NCBI GenBank assembly: GCA_016721015.1
Contig: JADKJL010000001.1
Location: 558,001-622,000, forward strand
Source of the DNA: Lysobacterales bacterium
Lineage (GTDB): Bacteria > Pseudomonadota > Gammaproteobacteria > Xanthomonadales > Rhodanobacteraceae
Length of the DNA: 64,000 nucleotides
Direction: 5' to 3'
The notes under the pieces are model-generated. The model did not search any database. It was given only the letters and a program-made list of their open reading frames with translations, and was not told where the DNA came from. A program made the position numbers and the translations under genes. This document shows, one piece after another, positions 42,321 to 51,104 of this stretch. Numbering within the stretch: the stretch's first letter is position 1; each line of letters starts with the position of its first letter.

Positions 42321-43214
42321 ATGCCCATACTGGCCATTGAAGATTTCAGCCTGCACTATCGATGCGATGGCTGCGGTGAGCCGCTCGTGCTCCTGCATGG
42401 ACTCGGCTCGAGCGGAGCCGATTGGGTTTTCCAGGCCGAGTCGCTCGCGCCGCACTTCCGCCTGATTGTTCCCGATTTGCGTGGCTCGGGCCTGAGCCCC
42501 GCGCCGCGTGGCCCTTATTCGATCACGCAATTTGCCGCCGATATCTGGGCGCTGCTTGATCACCTGCAGATCAACAGGACGTCGATCATGGGCTTTTCCC
42601 TCGGCGGTGCGGTGGCGATTGAAATGGCCCTGCAGCGGCCGCACGCGGTTGCCCGCCTGATGACCATCAACACCTTGCCTTCGTATCGACTCGACAGCTG
42701 GCGCAAGCGCCTCGAACTGATCAGCCAGATCGCCCTCGTGCGCAGTCTTGGCATGCGTCGGGTCGCCGCGATCGCGGCCGGGCGCCTGTTCCGCGAGCCG
42801 TACCAGGAGCCGATGCGCCAACGCGTGATCGAGGTGGTCGGCAGCGCAGCGCGGCAACCCTATCTGAAAAGTGTCAAGGCGCTCGCCCGATGGTGTGCAC
42901 TCGATCGACTCGGAGCAAATCCCTGTGAGCTGCTGATGCTGGCGGGTGAACACGATTACACGCCGCTGGCGGAGAAGCGCAGGTATGCGCGGCAGTTTGG
43001 CGCGCAATTCGCCGTGGTCACCGGTTCGCGCCATGGCACGCCGTTTGATGCGATTGGCGCCTGCAATGCCGTCGCGCTCGCGTTCTTCAACGGCAAACCG
43101 CTGCCTGATCCGGCGACGCTCGTGATCGACGGCCCGGTTTCCGCGCCCACGGCGGCGCCCGTGCGAGCCGACACCGGGAATGTCGGCAGCGCGTCTTCGC
43201 ACGAAGTAAAGTGA
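42321..43214 (+). CDS. Alpha/beta hydrolase
   Basis: 297 residues. VLLHGLGSSGADW carries the oxyanion-hole motif, VPDLRGSGLS the conserved DxRGxG, and IMGFSLGGAVAIEMAL the nucleophile elbow with the catalytic serine; the acid and histidine are in MLAGEHDYTPL and SRHGTPFDA. The family includes esterases, haloperoxidases and related enzymes; the substrate is not readable. The last ~30 residues are a low-complexity tail. Confidence 0.88.
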   Translation: MPILAIEDFSLHYRCDGCGEPLVLLHGLGSSGADWVFQAESLAPHFRLIVPDLRGSGLSPAPRGPYSITQFAADIWALLDHLQINRTSIMGFSLGGAVAIEMALQRPHAVARLMTINTLPSYRLDSWRKRLELISQIALVRSLGMRRVAAIAAGRLFREPYQEPMRQRVIEVVGSAARQPYLKSVKALARWCALDRLGANPCELLMLAGEHDYTPLAEKRRYARQFGAQFAVVTGSRHGTPFDAIGACNAVALAFFNGKPLPDPATLVIDGPVSAPTAAPVRADTGNVGSASSHEVK

Positions 43215-43242
43215 CGGTCTGCCTTGCACACGTCGTCATGCC

Positions 43243-43941
43243 ATGAACGAACCCCAGCCACGCCTGCTGATCGTCGAAGACGACGCGACCATTGCCGGCA
43301 ACCTGTTTGCATTTTTTGAATCGCGCGGATTCACGGTCGATGCCGCCTACGACGGCCGCACGGCCCTGCAGCGGTTGAGTATGGAATCCTTCGAGGCGGT
43401 CATTCTCGATGTCGGCCTGCCGGCGATCGATGGCCTGGACGTACTGCATCGCCTGCGCAACGAGCTCGGTCTGGCCGTCCCGGTGTTGCTGCTGACCGCG
43501 CGTGACGAGATCGGCGACAAGCTGGCCGGCTTTGCCCATGGTGCCGATGACTATGTGACCAAGCCGTTTGTGCTGGTCGAGGTCGAGGCGCGCGTGCGTG
43601 CCCTGCTGGCGCGCGCGGGTGGGCGGGTGTCGACGCCGCTCCGACAATTCGGCCCGCTGCGTCTCGATTCGCGCCGTCACCAGGTGCATATCGACGGGAC
43701 CGAAGTGCGGCTGACGCCGAAGGGCTGGAGCATCATCGAGCTGCTCCTGCGTGATCCGGGTAGGGTCGTTCCGCGAGTTGAAATCGAACGCGCGTTGTGG
43801 GGCGATGACCTGCCCGAAACCGACGCCCTGCGCAGTCAGATCCATCTGCTGCGCAAGGCCCTGGTCGATGCCGGTTTCGAGGGTCTCGAAACCGTGCATG
43901 GGGTTGGACTGCGCCTGGTCGCGGGCACCGATCGGGCGTGA
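43243..43941 (+). CDS. OmpR/PhoB-family response regulator
   Basis: 232 residues. Receiver domain: LLIVEDDATIAGNL with acidic pocket, VILDVGLPAIDGLDVL with the phosphoacceptor Asp, LLTARDE (Thr) and YVTKPF (Lys). The C-terminal winged helix has LTPKGWSIIELLLRDPGRVVPRVEIERALWGDD and IHLLRKAL. First gene of a four-gene operon; its stop overlaps the kinase start by 4 bp. Confidence 0.95.
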   Translation: MNEPQPRLLIVEDDATIAGNLFAFFESRGFTVDAAYDGRTALQRLSMESFEAVILDVGLPAIDGLDVLHRLRNELGLAVPVLLLTARDEIGDKLAGFAHGADDYVTKPFVLVEVEARVRALLARAGGRVSTPLRQFGPLRLDSRRHQVHIDGTEVRLTPKGWSIIELLLRDPGRVVPRVEIERALWGDDLPETDALRSQIHLLRKALVDAGFEGLETVHGVGLRLVAGTDRA

Positions 43942-45251
43942 GCAATACGCTGACTTCGCGTGTCACCTGGGCCATGACGGCGACCGTTGCCTTGTTCGTC
44001 GGCCTGATGGCCGTGCTCGCGTTCTCGATCATGTACGAACAGGAAGACGAGCTGGCCGATCAGCTGGTGCAGATCGAGATGCATCGGTTGATCGATCGCA
44101 TCGAGTCAGGCGAGATCAATGCCGATCGGCAACCGATCGAGGTCGGGCCACGCACTGAAGCATGGCTGGCGAATCATCCCGCCGGCGCCGCGATGCCGGC
44201 GGCATTGCGCGGGCTGTCGGCCGGGCCACACGAGATTGAACTCGGCGATCGCGTCCTGCATGCGGTCGTCGCCGAGTCGAGCGCCGGCCAGCTGACCGTC
44301 GTCTTCGACGCCACCCGGAACGAGCAACGGGTCGACCGCTTTGGCCTGATCATGTTGCTGCTGTGGAGCCTGTGCCTGGTTGCCGGTTACTGGCTGGCTC
44401 GCGTGACGGCGGCAATCGTCGTTGGCCGCATGCATTCGATCACCGAGCGCATCGCTGGCTGGGATCCGGATGCGGCCCAGCCCGCCGAACACCGAGCCGC
44501 CGGCAAGGACGAAGCCGGACGTCTGCTCGAAGCCTTCAATCGCATGCAGGATCGGGTCGATCGATCGATTGCACGCGAGCGCGAATTTGCCGCCAACCTG
44601 AGCCACGAGATCCGCACGCCGCTGGCTGCCTTGCGCTCGGATATCGAGATGGTCAGCCTCGATGGCAGCGTCGCAGCGGGGCAGCAGGCGCGATTCCAGC
44701 GAATGGCCCGCGCGCTCGACGAGGTCAGCGCGACAATTGATGCCGCGCGCGCACTGAGCCGTCCACGCCACGCCACGAATCGCCAGCCATTCGATCTCGG
44801 CGAGCTGATCGAGGATGTGTGCACGACCCTGGCCGCGCGTGCCGAAGCCGCCGGACTGCGCATTCGCAATGCGGTACCCGCCGGCCATACTCTGGGCGCC
44901 GATCGCTACGCCTTGCAGATTGTCCTGCGCAACCTGATTGGCAATGCGGTCGATCACGCCGCGCCGGGCCAACTTGAGATCCGGCTTGAAGGCGAAGCGC
45001 TGGTGATCGAGGACGATGGCCCCGGCATCGGCAAGGACGAATTGCCGTTCGTGTTCGAGCGATTTCACCACGGTCGGCTCGCCGATCAGGGCGAAGCGAC
45101 GACGCAGGTCGGTGGCGATCACGGCCTCGGCCTGGCCATTGCCCGGCGCGTCTGCGAGCAGCAGGAATGGCTGATCAGCGTCGTCTCGGCGACGACCGGC
45201 GAGGACCGAGGCACGCGCTTCGATCTGGTCTTCGACGAAAATTCGACATGA
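43938..45251 (+). CDS. Sensor histidine kinase
   Basis: 437 residues. Two membrane helices (about 12-33 and 135-155) enclose a ~100-residue periplasmic sensor. HAMP-like region, then the H-box EFAANLSHEIRTPLAALRSD, N-box LRNLIGNAVDHAAPG, G1 VIEDDGPGIGKDELPFVFERF and G2 GLGLAIARRV. It would phosphorylate the preceding response regulator; stimulus unknown, but the downstream envelope enzymes suggest a cell-envelope signal. Confidence 0.95.
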   Translation: MSNTLTSRVTWAMTATVALFVGLMAVLAFSIMYEQEDELADQLVQIEMHRLIDRIESGEINADRQPIEVGPRTEAWLANHPAGAAMPAALRGLSAGPHEIELGDRVLHAVVAESSAGQLTVVFDATRNEQRVDRFGLIMLLLWSLCLVAGYWLARVTAAIVVGRMHSITERIAGWDPDAAQPAEHRAAGKDEAGRLLEAFNRMQDRVDRSIAREREFAANLSHEIRTPLAALRSDIEMVSLDGSVAAGQQARFQRMARALDEVSATIDAARALSRPRHATNRQPFDLGELIEDVCTTLAARAEAAGLRIRNAVPAGHTLGADRYALQIVLRNLIGNAVDHAAPGQLEIRLEGEALVIEDDGPGIGKDELPFVFERFHHGRLADQGEATTQVGGDHGLGLAIARRVCEQQEWLISVVSATTGEDRGTRFDLVFDENST

Positions 45252-45322
45252 TCGACACGGGATTTCGACGTCGCGCTGCCTAGTCTGGCCGGCTTCAATG
45301 CCAGGCGGGAGTTGCGCAGCGG

Positions 45323-47284
45323 ATGTCGGACGCAGGAGTTTCGGATCACGGTATTTCGGACGGACGGACGCGCGGCGGCCAGTACCGGCACCTGCTCCTG
45401 CTGTGGTTGCTGTTTCTTGCCACTTCGCTGACGACGCGCGTCGTGCTGGCCGCGATCAGCCTGCATGCCGGCCTCATTTCCGCCGCCGATCTGGCGCATG
45501 CGTTCGCCGCCGGGTTACTGCTCGACGCCGTCGCCGGCCTGTACCTGTGCCTGCCATTCGCGCTGTGGATCTGGCTTATGCCGGTACGCTGGTATGCCTC
45601 GCGTGTCGGTCGCGCCATCGTCTACCTCGGATTCGTGCTGGCCGGCTTCGGCTTGCTCTACCTGATCGCCGCCGAATACTTCTTCTTCGATGAATTCAAT
45701 GCGCGCTTCAACTACACGGCGGTCGAGTACCTTATCTACCCGACCGAGGTGATCGGCAACATCCGCGACTCCTATCCAGTCGATTCGGTACTCACGCTGT
45801 GCGCGCTGGGCGGCCTGTTGATCGCCTGGTTGTTGCGTCGACGCATCGGCGAAGGCTTCCTCAGGCCGGTGCGCTTCGGTCGACGCAGCCTGGTCACGGC
45901 GGTGCTGATCCTCGCCACGCTGGCATCGGCATGGGCGATCAGTCTTGAATCGATCCAGAACGCGCAGGAAAACCGGGTTGCCGACGAAGTGGCGGCGAAC
46001 GGGGTCTATTCGTTCTTCAGTGCTCTGCGCAATGCGCGCATCGACTACCAGCGCTACTACGCGACCTTGCCCGAAGCCGAGGCGGTGACCCGCGTGCGCA
46101 AGCTTCTGCAACAAACCAACACGCGTTGGCTGGCCGCAGCAGATGCGCCCGGAAATCCGCTCGCGCGCGAGGTCGACAACTCCGACCTTGGCCCGCCACG
46201 CAAGCTGCACGTGATCTTCCTGTTCCAGGAATCGATGGGTGCCGAGTTCGTCGGCAGTCTCGGCGGCAAGGGCTGGACGCCGAATATCGATCGCATCGCG
46301 GCGGAAAGCCTCAGCTTCACGCATCTGTATGCGAGTGGCACGCGGACCGTGCGCGGCATGGAGGCATTGACGACCTCGCTGGCACCGGTGCCACCGGAAT
46401 CCGTGGTCAAGCGCAGCGGCAACGAAAACCTGTTCAACCTGTCGACGATCATGCGCAAGCAGGGCTATTCGCCCAGCTTCATCTACGGTGGTTACGGTAC
46501 CTTCGATGACATGAATTCGTACTACGCCGCGAATGGCTGGCGGGTGATCGATCGCACCGACATGCCGAAGCCGAAATTCGCGACGATCTGGGGCATCGCC
46601 GACGAGGAGCTGTTCGACAACGCGCTCAAGGAATTCGACCGCCAGGTCGCGAGCGGTGAGCGGATCTTTTCGCTGGTCATGAGTACCTCGAACCACAAGC
46701 CCTACCTGTTTCCCGAGGGCATCCCGGGGATCAAGGCCAAGGGCGGCGGACGTGAGGCCGGTGTGCGCTATTCCGACTATGCGATCGGCCGCTTCTTCGA
46801 CCAGTTGCAGAAGAAGCCCTGGTACAAGGACACGATCCTCGTCATCGCCGGCGATCACGGTGCGCGTGTCTATGGCCGCGCGCAGATTCCGGTCTCCAAC
46901 TATACGATTCCATTTGTCGTTCATGCGCCAGGCCTGATTGCCGCGCAGCGCGTCGACACCTTGTCCAGCCAGGTCGATATCGGCCCCACCGTGCTCGGAC
47001 TGCTGCATCTGAACTACGAATCCTGGCTGCCGGGCAGGGACATCCTGCGAATGGGGCCGAATGACGGTTATGCGATCTTCAATCACAACCGCAACGTTGC
47101 GATGATGCGCGACGGCGACCTGGCCGTGCTCGGCTTCCGCAAGGCGGTCAGCACCGAGCGCTACGATGCCGCAAATGACGAATTGTCAGCAGCGCCAGAC
47201 AATGTCGAACTCGAACGCGACACCCAGGCGCTGTTCCAGTTGTCCTGGGAATTGTTCGCCGACGGTCGTCAACGCGAGAAGTGA
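45323..47284 (+). CDS. LTA-synthase-like sulfatase-fold phosphotransferase
   Basis: 653 residues. Five N-terminal membrane helices are followed by an extracytoplasmic alkaline-phosphatase-superfamily domain: VIFLFQESMGAEFVGSLGG gives the first metal site, LYASGTRTVRGMEAL contains the catalytic Thr, VIAGDHGARVYG and IPFVVHAPG are the later metal motifs. Family members transfer phosphoglycerol or phosphoethanolamine to envelope polymers or lipid A. The gene overlaps the next by 4 bp. Confidence 0.9.
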   Translation: MSDAGVSDHGISDGRTRGGQYRHLLLLWLLFLATSLTTRVVLAAISLHAGLISAADLAHAFAAGLLLDAVAGLYLCLPFALWIWLMPVRWYASRVGRAIVYLGFVLAGFGLLYLIAAEYFFFDEFNARFNYTAVEYLIYPTEVIGNIRDSYPVDSVLTLCALGGLLIAWLLRRRIGEGFLRPVRFGRRSLVTAVLILATLASAWAISLESIQNAQENRVADEVAANGVYSFFSALRNARIDYQRYYATLPEAEAVTRVRKLLQQTNTRWLAAADAPGNPLAREVDNSDLGPPRKLHVIFLFQESMGAEFVGSLGGKGWTPNIDRIAAESLSFTHLYASGTRTVRGMEALTTSLAPVPPESVVKRSGNENLFNLSTIMRKQGYSPSFIYGGYGTFDDMNSYYAANGWRVIDRTDMPKPKFATIWGIADEELFDNALKEFDRQVASGERIFSLVMSTSNHKPYLFPEGIPGIKAKGGGREAGVRYSDYAIGRFFDQLQKKPWYKDTILVIAGDHGARVYGRAQIPVSNYTIPFVVHAPGLIAAQRVDTLSSQVDIGPTVLGLLHLNYESWLPGRDILRMGPNDGYAIFNHNRNVAMMRDGDLAVLGFRKAVSTERYDAANDELSAAPDNVELERDTQALFQLSWELFADGRQREK

Positions 47285-48033
47285 TGGACGGCCCGCGCGC
47301 GCCATCGCGCAGGGTTCCTCTGCTGCGCTACCTGTTGTTCGACGTGCTCGGCGTCACCGTGTTGTTCGCCGCCGCCGCGCTGAGCCTGCGCGAATCGAGT
47401 TGGGATCTGCGCATCGAGGATTTTTTCTACGATCCAGCACTCCACGCATTCGGGCTGCGTCATTCGCCGTGGCTAGAACTGTTGGGTCACCAGCTGTTGC
47501 TGGTCGTGCCGATCGGGATCGGTCTGCTCGCCGGCGTCGCCGCGATCGCCTCGCCACGATTTGAGGCATTGCGCGCGTGGCGGCCCGTATTCTGGGCACT
47601 GCTCGCTTCGGTCTGCATCGGTCCCTTGGTGATCGGTATCCTCAAGCAATTCACCGCCGCCCATTGTCCGTGGGACATCGTGCGTTACGGCGGCTACGCC
47701 GACTACGCCCAGTCCTGGTTCGCCAGCTCGCGTGTCGAAGCCGGCCGCTGTCTGCCGAACAGCCATGCCGGCGCAGGGTTTTCGCTGGTCGCGCTGTACT
47801 TCGCGGGCTGGGCCAGTGGTCGCCGTGGCTGGCGCTGGTGGGGACTCGCGATCGGGCTCGCCGCCGGCCTGCTGTTCGGTTTCGTGCGCACGGCGCAGGG
47901 CGCGCATTTCGCGAGCCATTCGTTGTGGTCGGCGGCGATCGACTGGCTGATCGCGAGCCTCGTCTTTGTTCCGTTGATTTGCGTGTCGACGCGCAAGCAA
48001 TCGCCGACAGCTGCCGTGGCTGGCTCATCGTGA
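47281..48033 (+). CDS. PAP2-family lipid phosphatase
   Basis: 250 residues, six membrane helices. The PAP2 motifs are seen as LKQFTAAHCPWD (motif 1), CLPNSHAGAGFSLVALY (motif 2 with PxSH) and FVRTAQGAHFASHSLWSA (motif 3 with Arg and His). Similar enzymes dephosphorylate undecaprenyl pyrophosphate, PgpB-type lipids or lipid A. Coupling to the LtaS-like gene suggests that the two remodel one envelope lipid or polymer under the two-component system. Confidence 0.9.
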   Translation: MMDGPRAPSRRVPLLRYLLFDVLGVTVLFAAAALSLRESSWDLRIEDFFYDPALHAFGLRHSPWLELLGHQLLLVVPIGIGLLAGVAAIASPRFEALRAWRPVFWALLASVCIGPLVIGILKQFTAAHCPWDIVRYGGYADYAQSWFASSRVEAGRCLPNSHAGAGFSLVALYFAGWASGRRGWRWWGLAIGLAAGLLFGFVRTAQGAHFASHSLWSAAIDWLIASLVFVPLICVSTRKQSPTAAVAGSS

Positions 48034-48091
48034 TTCACGCGCGACACTGTAAATGTCCCCACCGCTGCGCGCGATGAGGGGCTCGACACGC

Positions 48092-49021
48092 TCAGGCATT
48101 TGCGATGTGGGCCAGGGCGAAATCGATCGCCGCACACACCGCGGCGACCTGGGCCGCATTGCATTGCTCGGGTGTCGCACGCGGACTGTCCGGGTAGACC
48201 TCGGTGGTGGTCGTGTACGGTGCGTTGGTGATGCCTGCGCACAGACCGAGCGGCTTGAACGCGTAGCGAATGACGCCTGGTGAAAACACGGTCGAGCCGA
48301 TGATCTCGCCGTTGGCGTCGGCCGGTGCGATATGGGTGACTTTCGCGACCGCGTCGATGATCGCCTGCTGGAACTCGGGCTGCGGGCTGTCGGCGTCGTC
48401 GACCAGATAGAAACCATCCGGGATTTCGCCGGGCTCGTATGCCTGGCCGTCCCGTGCGGCGAGCGCCGGGCGGAATTCGGATTCGTCTGTGTCGGTGGTC
48501 TCATGCAGATCGATATGCATGAGCACCCGATCACGAATCGGCGCGACCAGTTTCATCAAGGCAGCTGATTCCGGGGCCGGACTACCATCGCGGAACGAGC
48601 GGTTCGGGTCGATCGCGTCACGGTTCCAGCGATGGATCATTTCGTAGGCCCAGGGGCTCACGCACGGCGCGACGATCAAGTTGACCCGGCTTGAATAGAC
48701 CCCGGCGTGCTGGTCGAGAAACTGCAGGGAGCCATGCACGCCGCTGGTTTCATAGCCATGCACGCCGCCGGTGACGAGCACCGTTGGCAGCGCCTCATTC
48801 CAGTTGCGACTGCGGATCGCGAACAGCGGATATTTCTCGGCATCTTGATCGAGCTGTCCGTATTGCTCGACATCGAAGCGCGAGCGCAGCCGATCGATCG
48901 CGCTCGTCACCTCATCGGCGTAACTGCGCTTGGCGGTCTGCCGCGCCAACCAGGCGGTTTTTTCCGCCGTTTCCCAGGCAATGCCGGGGGTGCCAATCGG
49001 ATAGGGGGATGGGTTGGTCAT
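48092..49021 (-). CDS. M14-family zinc carboxypeptidase
   Basis: 309 residues from ATG 49021 (MTNPSPYPIG). VLVTGGVHGYETSGVHG gives the first metal motif (HxxE), WNRDAIDPNRSF contains the substrate-binding NR pair, LMHIDLHETTDTDESEF gives the third metal histidine, and ALTTEVYP-type sequence TTTTEVYPD near the end carries the catalytic Glu. It is a cytosolic peptidase-like or succinylglutamate-desuccinylase-like M14 enzyme without a signal peptide. Confidence 0.88.
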   Translation of the reverse strand: MTNPSPYPIGTPGIAWETAEKTAWLARQTAKRSYADEVTSAIDRLRSRFDVEQYGQLDQDAEKYPLFAIRSRNWNEALPTVLVTGGVHGYETSGVHGSLQFLDQHAGVYSSRVNLIVAPCVSPWAYEMIHRWNRDAIDPNRSFRDGSPAPESAALMKLVAPIRDRVLMHIDLHETTDTDESEFRPALAARDGQAYEPGEIPDGFYLVDDADSPQPEFQQAIIDAVAKVTHIAPADANGEIIGSTVFSPGVIRYAFKPLGLCAGITNAPYTTTTEVYPDSPRATPEQCNAAQVAAVCAAIDFALAHIANA

Positions 49022-49080
49022 GGTGTCAGTCTCTCTGTACTTGCAAGAACGCAAAGCCCGTCACTCTAGCAGCCTGACGG

Positions 49081-49407
49081 ACTTCGGTTGATCGTCACAG
49101 ACATCCAGCCGCATGAGTGCTTGTCCTCGCTTGGTTCATGGGCCCGGGATGGCCAGGGCGAGTCGCACGGGTGGACGCAAGTCGGCCTGCGCAAGCCCGG
49201 CAGGATTCTGCTTCCGCCATGAAAACCGGTGCTGCTGGCGACCGTGCCGCCTGGGGTGAAATACGACGGCTGGCATGCCGCTGAGCCATGCAATGCACTC
49301 TTGCGTCTTTGCGGTTCGCCTGTCCCGATCGAGGTGTGCCTTGCACCCCATTCCACGCCTGGAGACTGTTGCCAAGGCTGACGACTCATGGATCGTCTGT
49401 CATTTTC
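49081..49407. other. Intergenic region without recognisable gene
   Basis: The stretch between the M14 gene and the cytochrome operon control region. Minus-strand frames here are arginine- and serine-rich and unconvincing. Confidence 0.4.
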
Positions 49408-49431
49408 TTGATCTCTTGATCTCTTGATCTC
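49408..49431 (+). repeat. Tandem TTGATCTC repeats next to FNR box
   Basis: Three head-to-tail copies of TTGATCTC (49408, 49416, 49424) followed by a partial TTGAT at 49432. Each contains an FNR half-site (TTGAT), so the array places extra half-sites every 8 bp directly upstream of the full box. Confidence 0.85.
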
Positions 49432-49435
49432 TTGA

Positions 49436-49449
49436 TTGATCTGGATCAA
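49436..49449 (+). promoter_or_regulatory. FNR/Anr-type binding site upstream of cytochrome operon
   Basis: TTGATCTGGATCAA matches the consensus TTGAT-N4-ATCAA at all ten specified positions. For a class II activator (centre at -41.5) transcription would start near 49484, with the -10 region near 49472-49478 (CCCAATC is a weak match). This predicts induction at low oxygen of the genes from 49658 to 54215. Confidence 0.8.
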
Positions 49450-49657
49450 TGCTGCGACTGATTGACGCGAACCCAATCTCTATGTGTGCTACCGCACAGA
49501 GATTCAGGTTGCGCAAGCCGATTATCCGGACATTGGCCATCAGGCAACTGAATCCGTCCAGCAAGTTGGCCAGGCATCAGGCGATACGGGTATCAGACCA
49601 GCCAATGAGTCGGGTATCCGGGCCCTCAGCATGTTTCCGACAGATGGGAGAGGCGAA

Positions 49658-50020
49658 GTGCGCCAGACAGGATCGCTTCAACACATGACCGCCCTGGTCG
49701 TGTTGGGTTTCGGGCTCGCCTTCTCGGCACATGCAATGGCTGGCGTCGACGCCGAGGCCGCCAAAGCGCTTGCGCGTCAGAACAACTGCTTCAAATGCCA
49801 TGGCGCCACCAAGGAAAAGGACGGGCCGGCCTATTCGGCGGTTGCCGAGAAATACAAGGGAAAAGACGGTGCCGAAGCGCGCCTGATCGAGCACATTACC
49901 TCGGGCGAAAAAGCCAAGTTCCCGGACGGGCATGAAGAAGCACACAAGATCGTGAAGACATCCCCGCCAGACGACATGGCGCAAATCAAGAATCTCATCG
50001 ACTGGATTCTTTCGCTCTGA
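49658..50020 (+). CDS. Monohaem c-type cytochrome (c551/c552-like)
   Basis: 120 residues from a GTG at 49658 that has a good ribosome site (GGGAGAGG); ATG 49685 and ATG 49631 are alternatives. A signal peptide ends near SAHAMA. NNCFKCHGATKEKDGPAY contains the haem-binding CxxCH, and FPDGHEEAHKIVKTSPPDDMAQIKNLIDWILSL has the C-terminal helix and probable axial Met. A small periplasmic electron carrier; first gene of the multihaem operon behind the FNR box. Confidence 0.88.
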   Translation: MRQTGSLQHMTALVVLGFGLAFSAHAMAGVDAEAAKALARQNNCFKCHGATKEKDGPAYSAVAEKYKGKDGAEARLIEHITSGEKAKFPDGHEEAHKIVKTSPPDDMAQIKNLIDWILSL

Positions 50021-50110
50021 GGCAACGGAACTCCGCGAAGTCCCAGGGAGGGCAACGCGGAGTGGGGGGCAGGAACTGCCTGACATTGGCAAACGAATAG
50101 TGGGGATCCT

Positions 50111-51082
50111 ATGAAACGCCTGATGAGCATTGCTCTGCTTTGTGCGTTTGTGGCGGCTTCCGTTGTGGCCACCCGTTTTGCGGTGGCTGGCGAAGAGGCT
50201 GCTCCGACCCGACTTGGTCAGGATGCCGTCTGCACCCGATGCCACGACGAGTCGGAAACCAAGCCCATTCTGGCCATGTACCAGACCCCGCACGGGGTGA
50301 CGGCCGATGCGCGCACGCCGAGCTGTCAATCCTGTCATGGCGAAAGCGCGGGTCATCTGGTCGGCGACAAGGATGGCAAGGGCCGGCCTGCACCGGATGT
50401 CATCTTCGGTTCGAAACACACGCCCGCAGGCTATCAGCCCAGCGCTCCGCTGGCGCAAACCGAGGCTTGCCTGAGCTGTCACAAAGCGGGATTGCGCACG
50501 CACTGGAGCGGAAGCCAGCATCAGACCAATGATGTTGTCTGCAGCAACTGCCACACCGTGCATGCGGCAAATGATCCGATGCTGGTGAAAGTGTTGCAGC
50601 CCGGCGTTTGCTTCGGTTGCCACAAGGAGCAACGGGCGCAGACCCACCAGTTCTCCACGCATCCACTCGATGCGGGAAAGATGGCGTGTTCCGATTGCCA
50701 TAACCCGCATGGTTCGGCCGGCCCGAAGTTGCTGGCGAAAAATACAGTCACGGAAACCTGCCTGACCTGCCACGCGGAAAAGCGTGGCCCCTTCCTCTGG
50801 GAGCACCAGCCGGTCAATGAAGACTGCACCAACTGCCACACGCCGCATGGCTCGAACATCTCTCCGCTGCTGAAATCACGGCCTCCATTCATGTGCGACG
50901 AATGCCACGATGGCCCGCACAACAGTCAGGCCCCGTATGGCACGGCTGTCGGCGGCATCCAGGGTGGGGGCGCGCTTGCCGGGGGAAACCCCAACTCGAA
51001 CGCGGTTGGCCGAGCGTGCATGAATTGCCACGTCATGATCCATGGGTCGAATTCGCCGACCGGCGCATTCCTGCATCACTAG
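50111..51082 (+). CDS. DmsE/MtrA-family decahaem c-type cytochrome
   Basis: 323 residues with a signal peptide (ending RFAVAG). Ten CxxCH motifs are visible: CTRCH, CQSCH, CLSCH, CSNCH, CFGCH, CSDCH, CLTCH, CTNCH, CDECH and CMNCH, exactly the MtrA/DmsE/PioA number. These proteins insert into an MtrB-type barrel and carry electrons through the outer membrane. The next gene encodes that barrel. The C-terminus has a glycine-rich loop (GGIQGGGALAGG). Confidence 0.95.
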   Translation: MKRLMSIALLCAFVAASVVATRFAVAGEEAAPTRLGQDAVCTRCHDESETKPILAMYQTPHGVTADARTPSCQSCHGESAGHLVGDKDGKGRPAPDVIFGSKHTPAGYQPSAPLAQTEACLSCHKAGLRTHWSGSQHQTNDVVCSNCHTVHAANDPMLVKVLQPGVCFGCHKEQRAQTHQFSTHPLDAGKMACSDCHNPHGSAGPKLLAKNTVTETCLTCHAEKRGPFLWEHQPVNEDCTNCHTPHGSNISPLLKSRPPFMCDECHDGPHNSQAPYGTAVGGIQGGGALAGGNPNSNAVGRACMNCHVMIHGSNSPTGAFLHH

Positions 51083-51104
51083 AGCGCACTCCTGGGGGGT
51101 CGCC

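Noticed and set aside
45515..47086. 523-codon minus-strand frame opposite the LtaS-like gene
   Set aside because: Shadow frame; the plus strand shows membrane helices and sulfatase-fold motifs.
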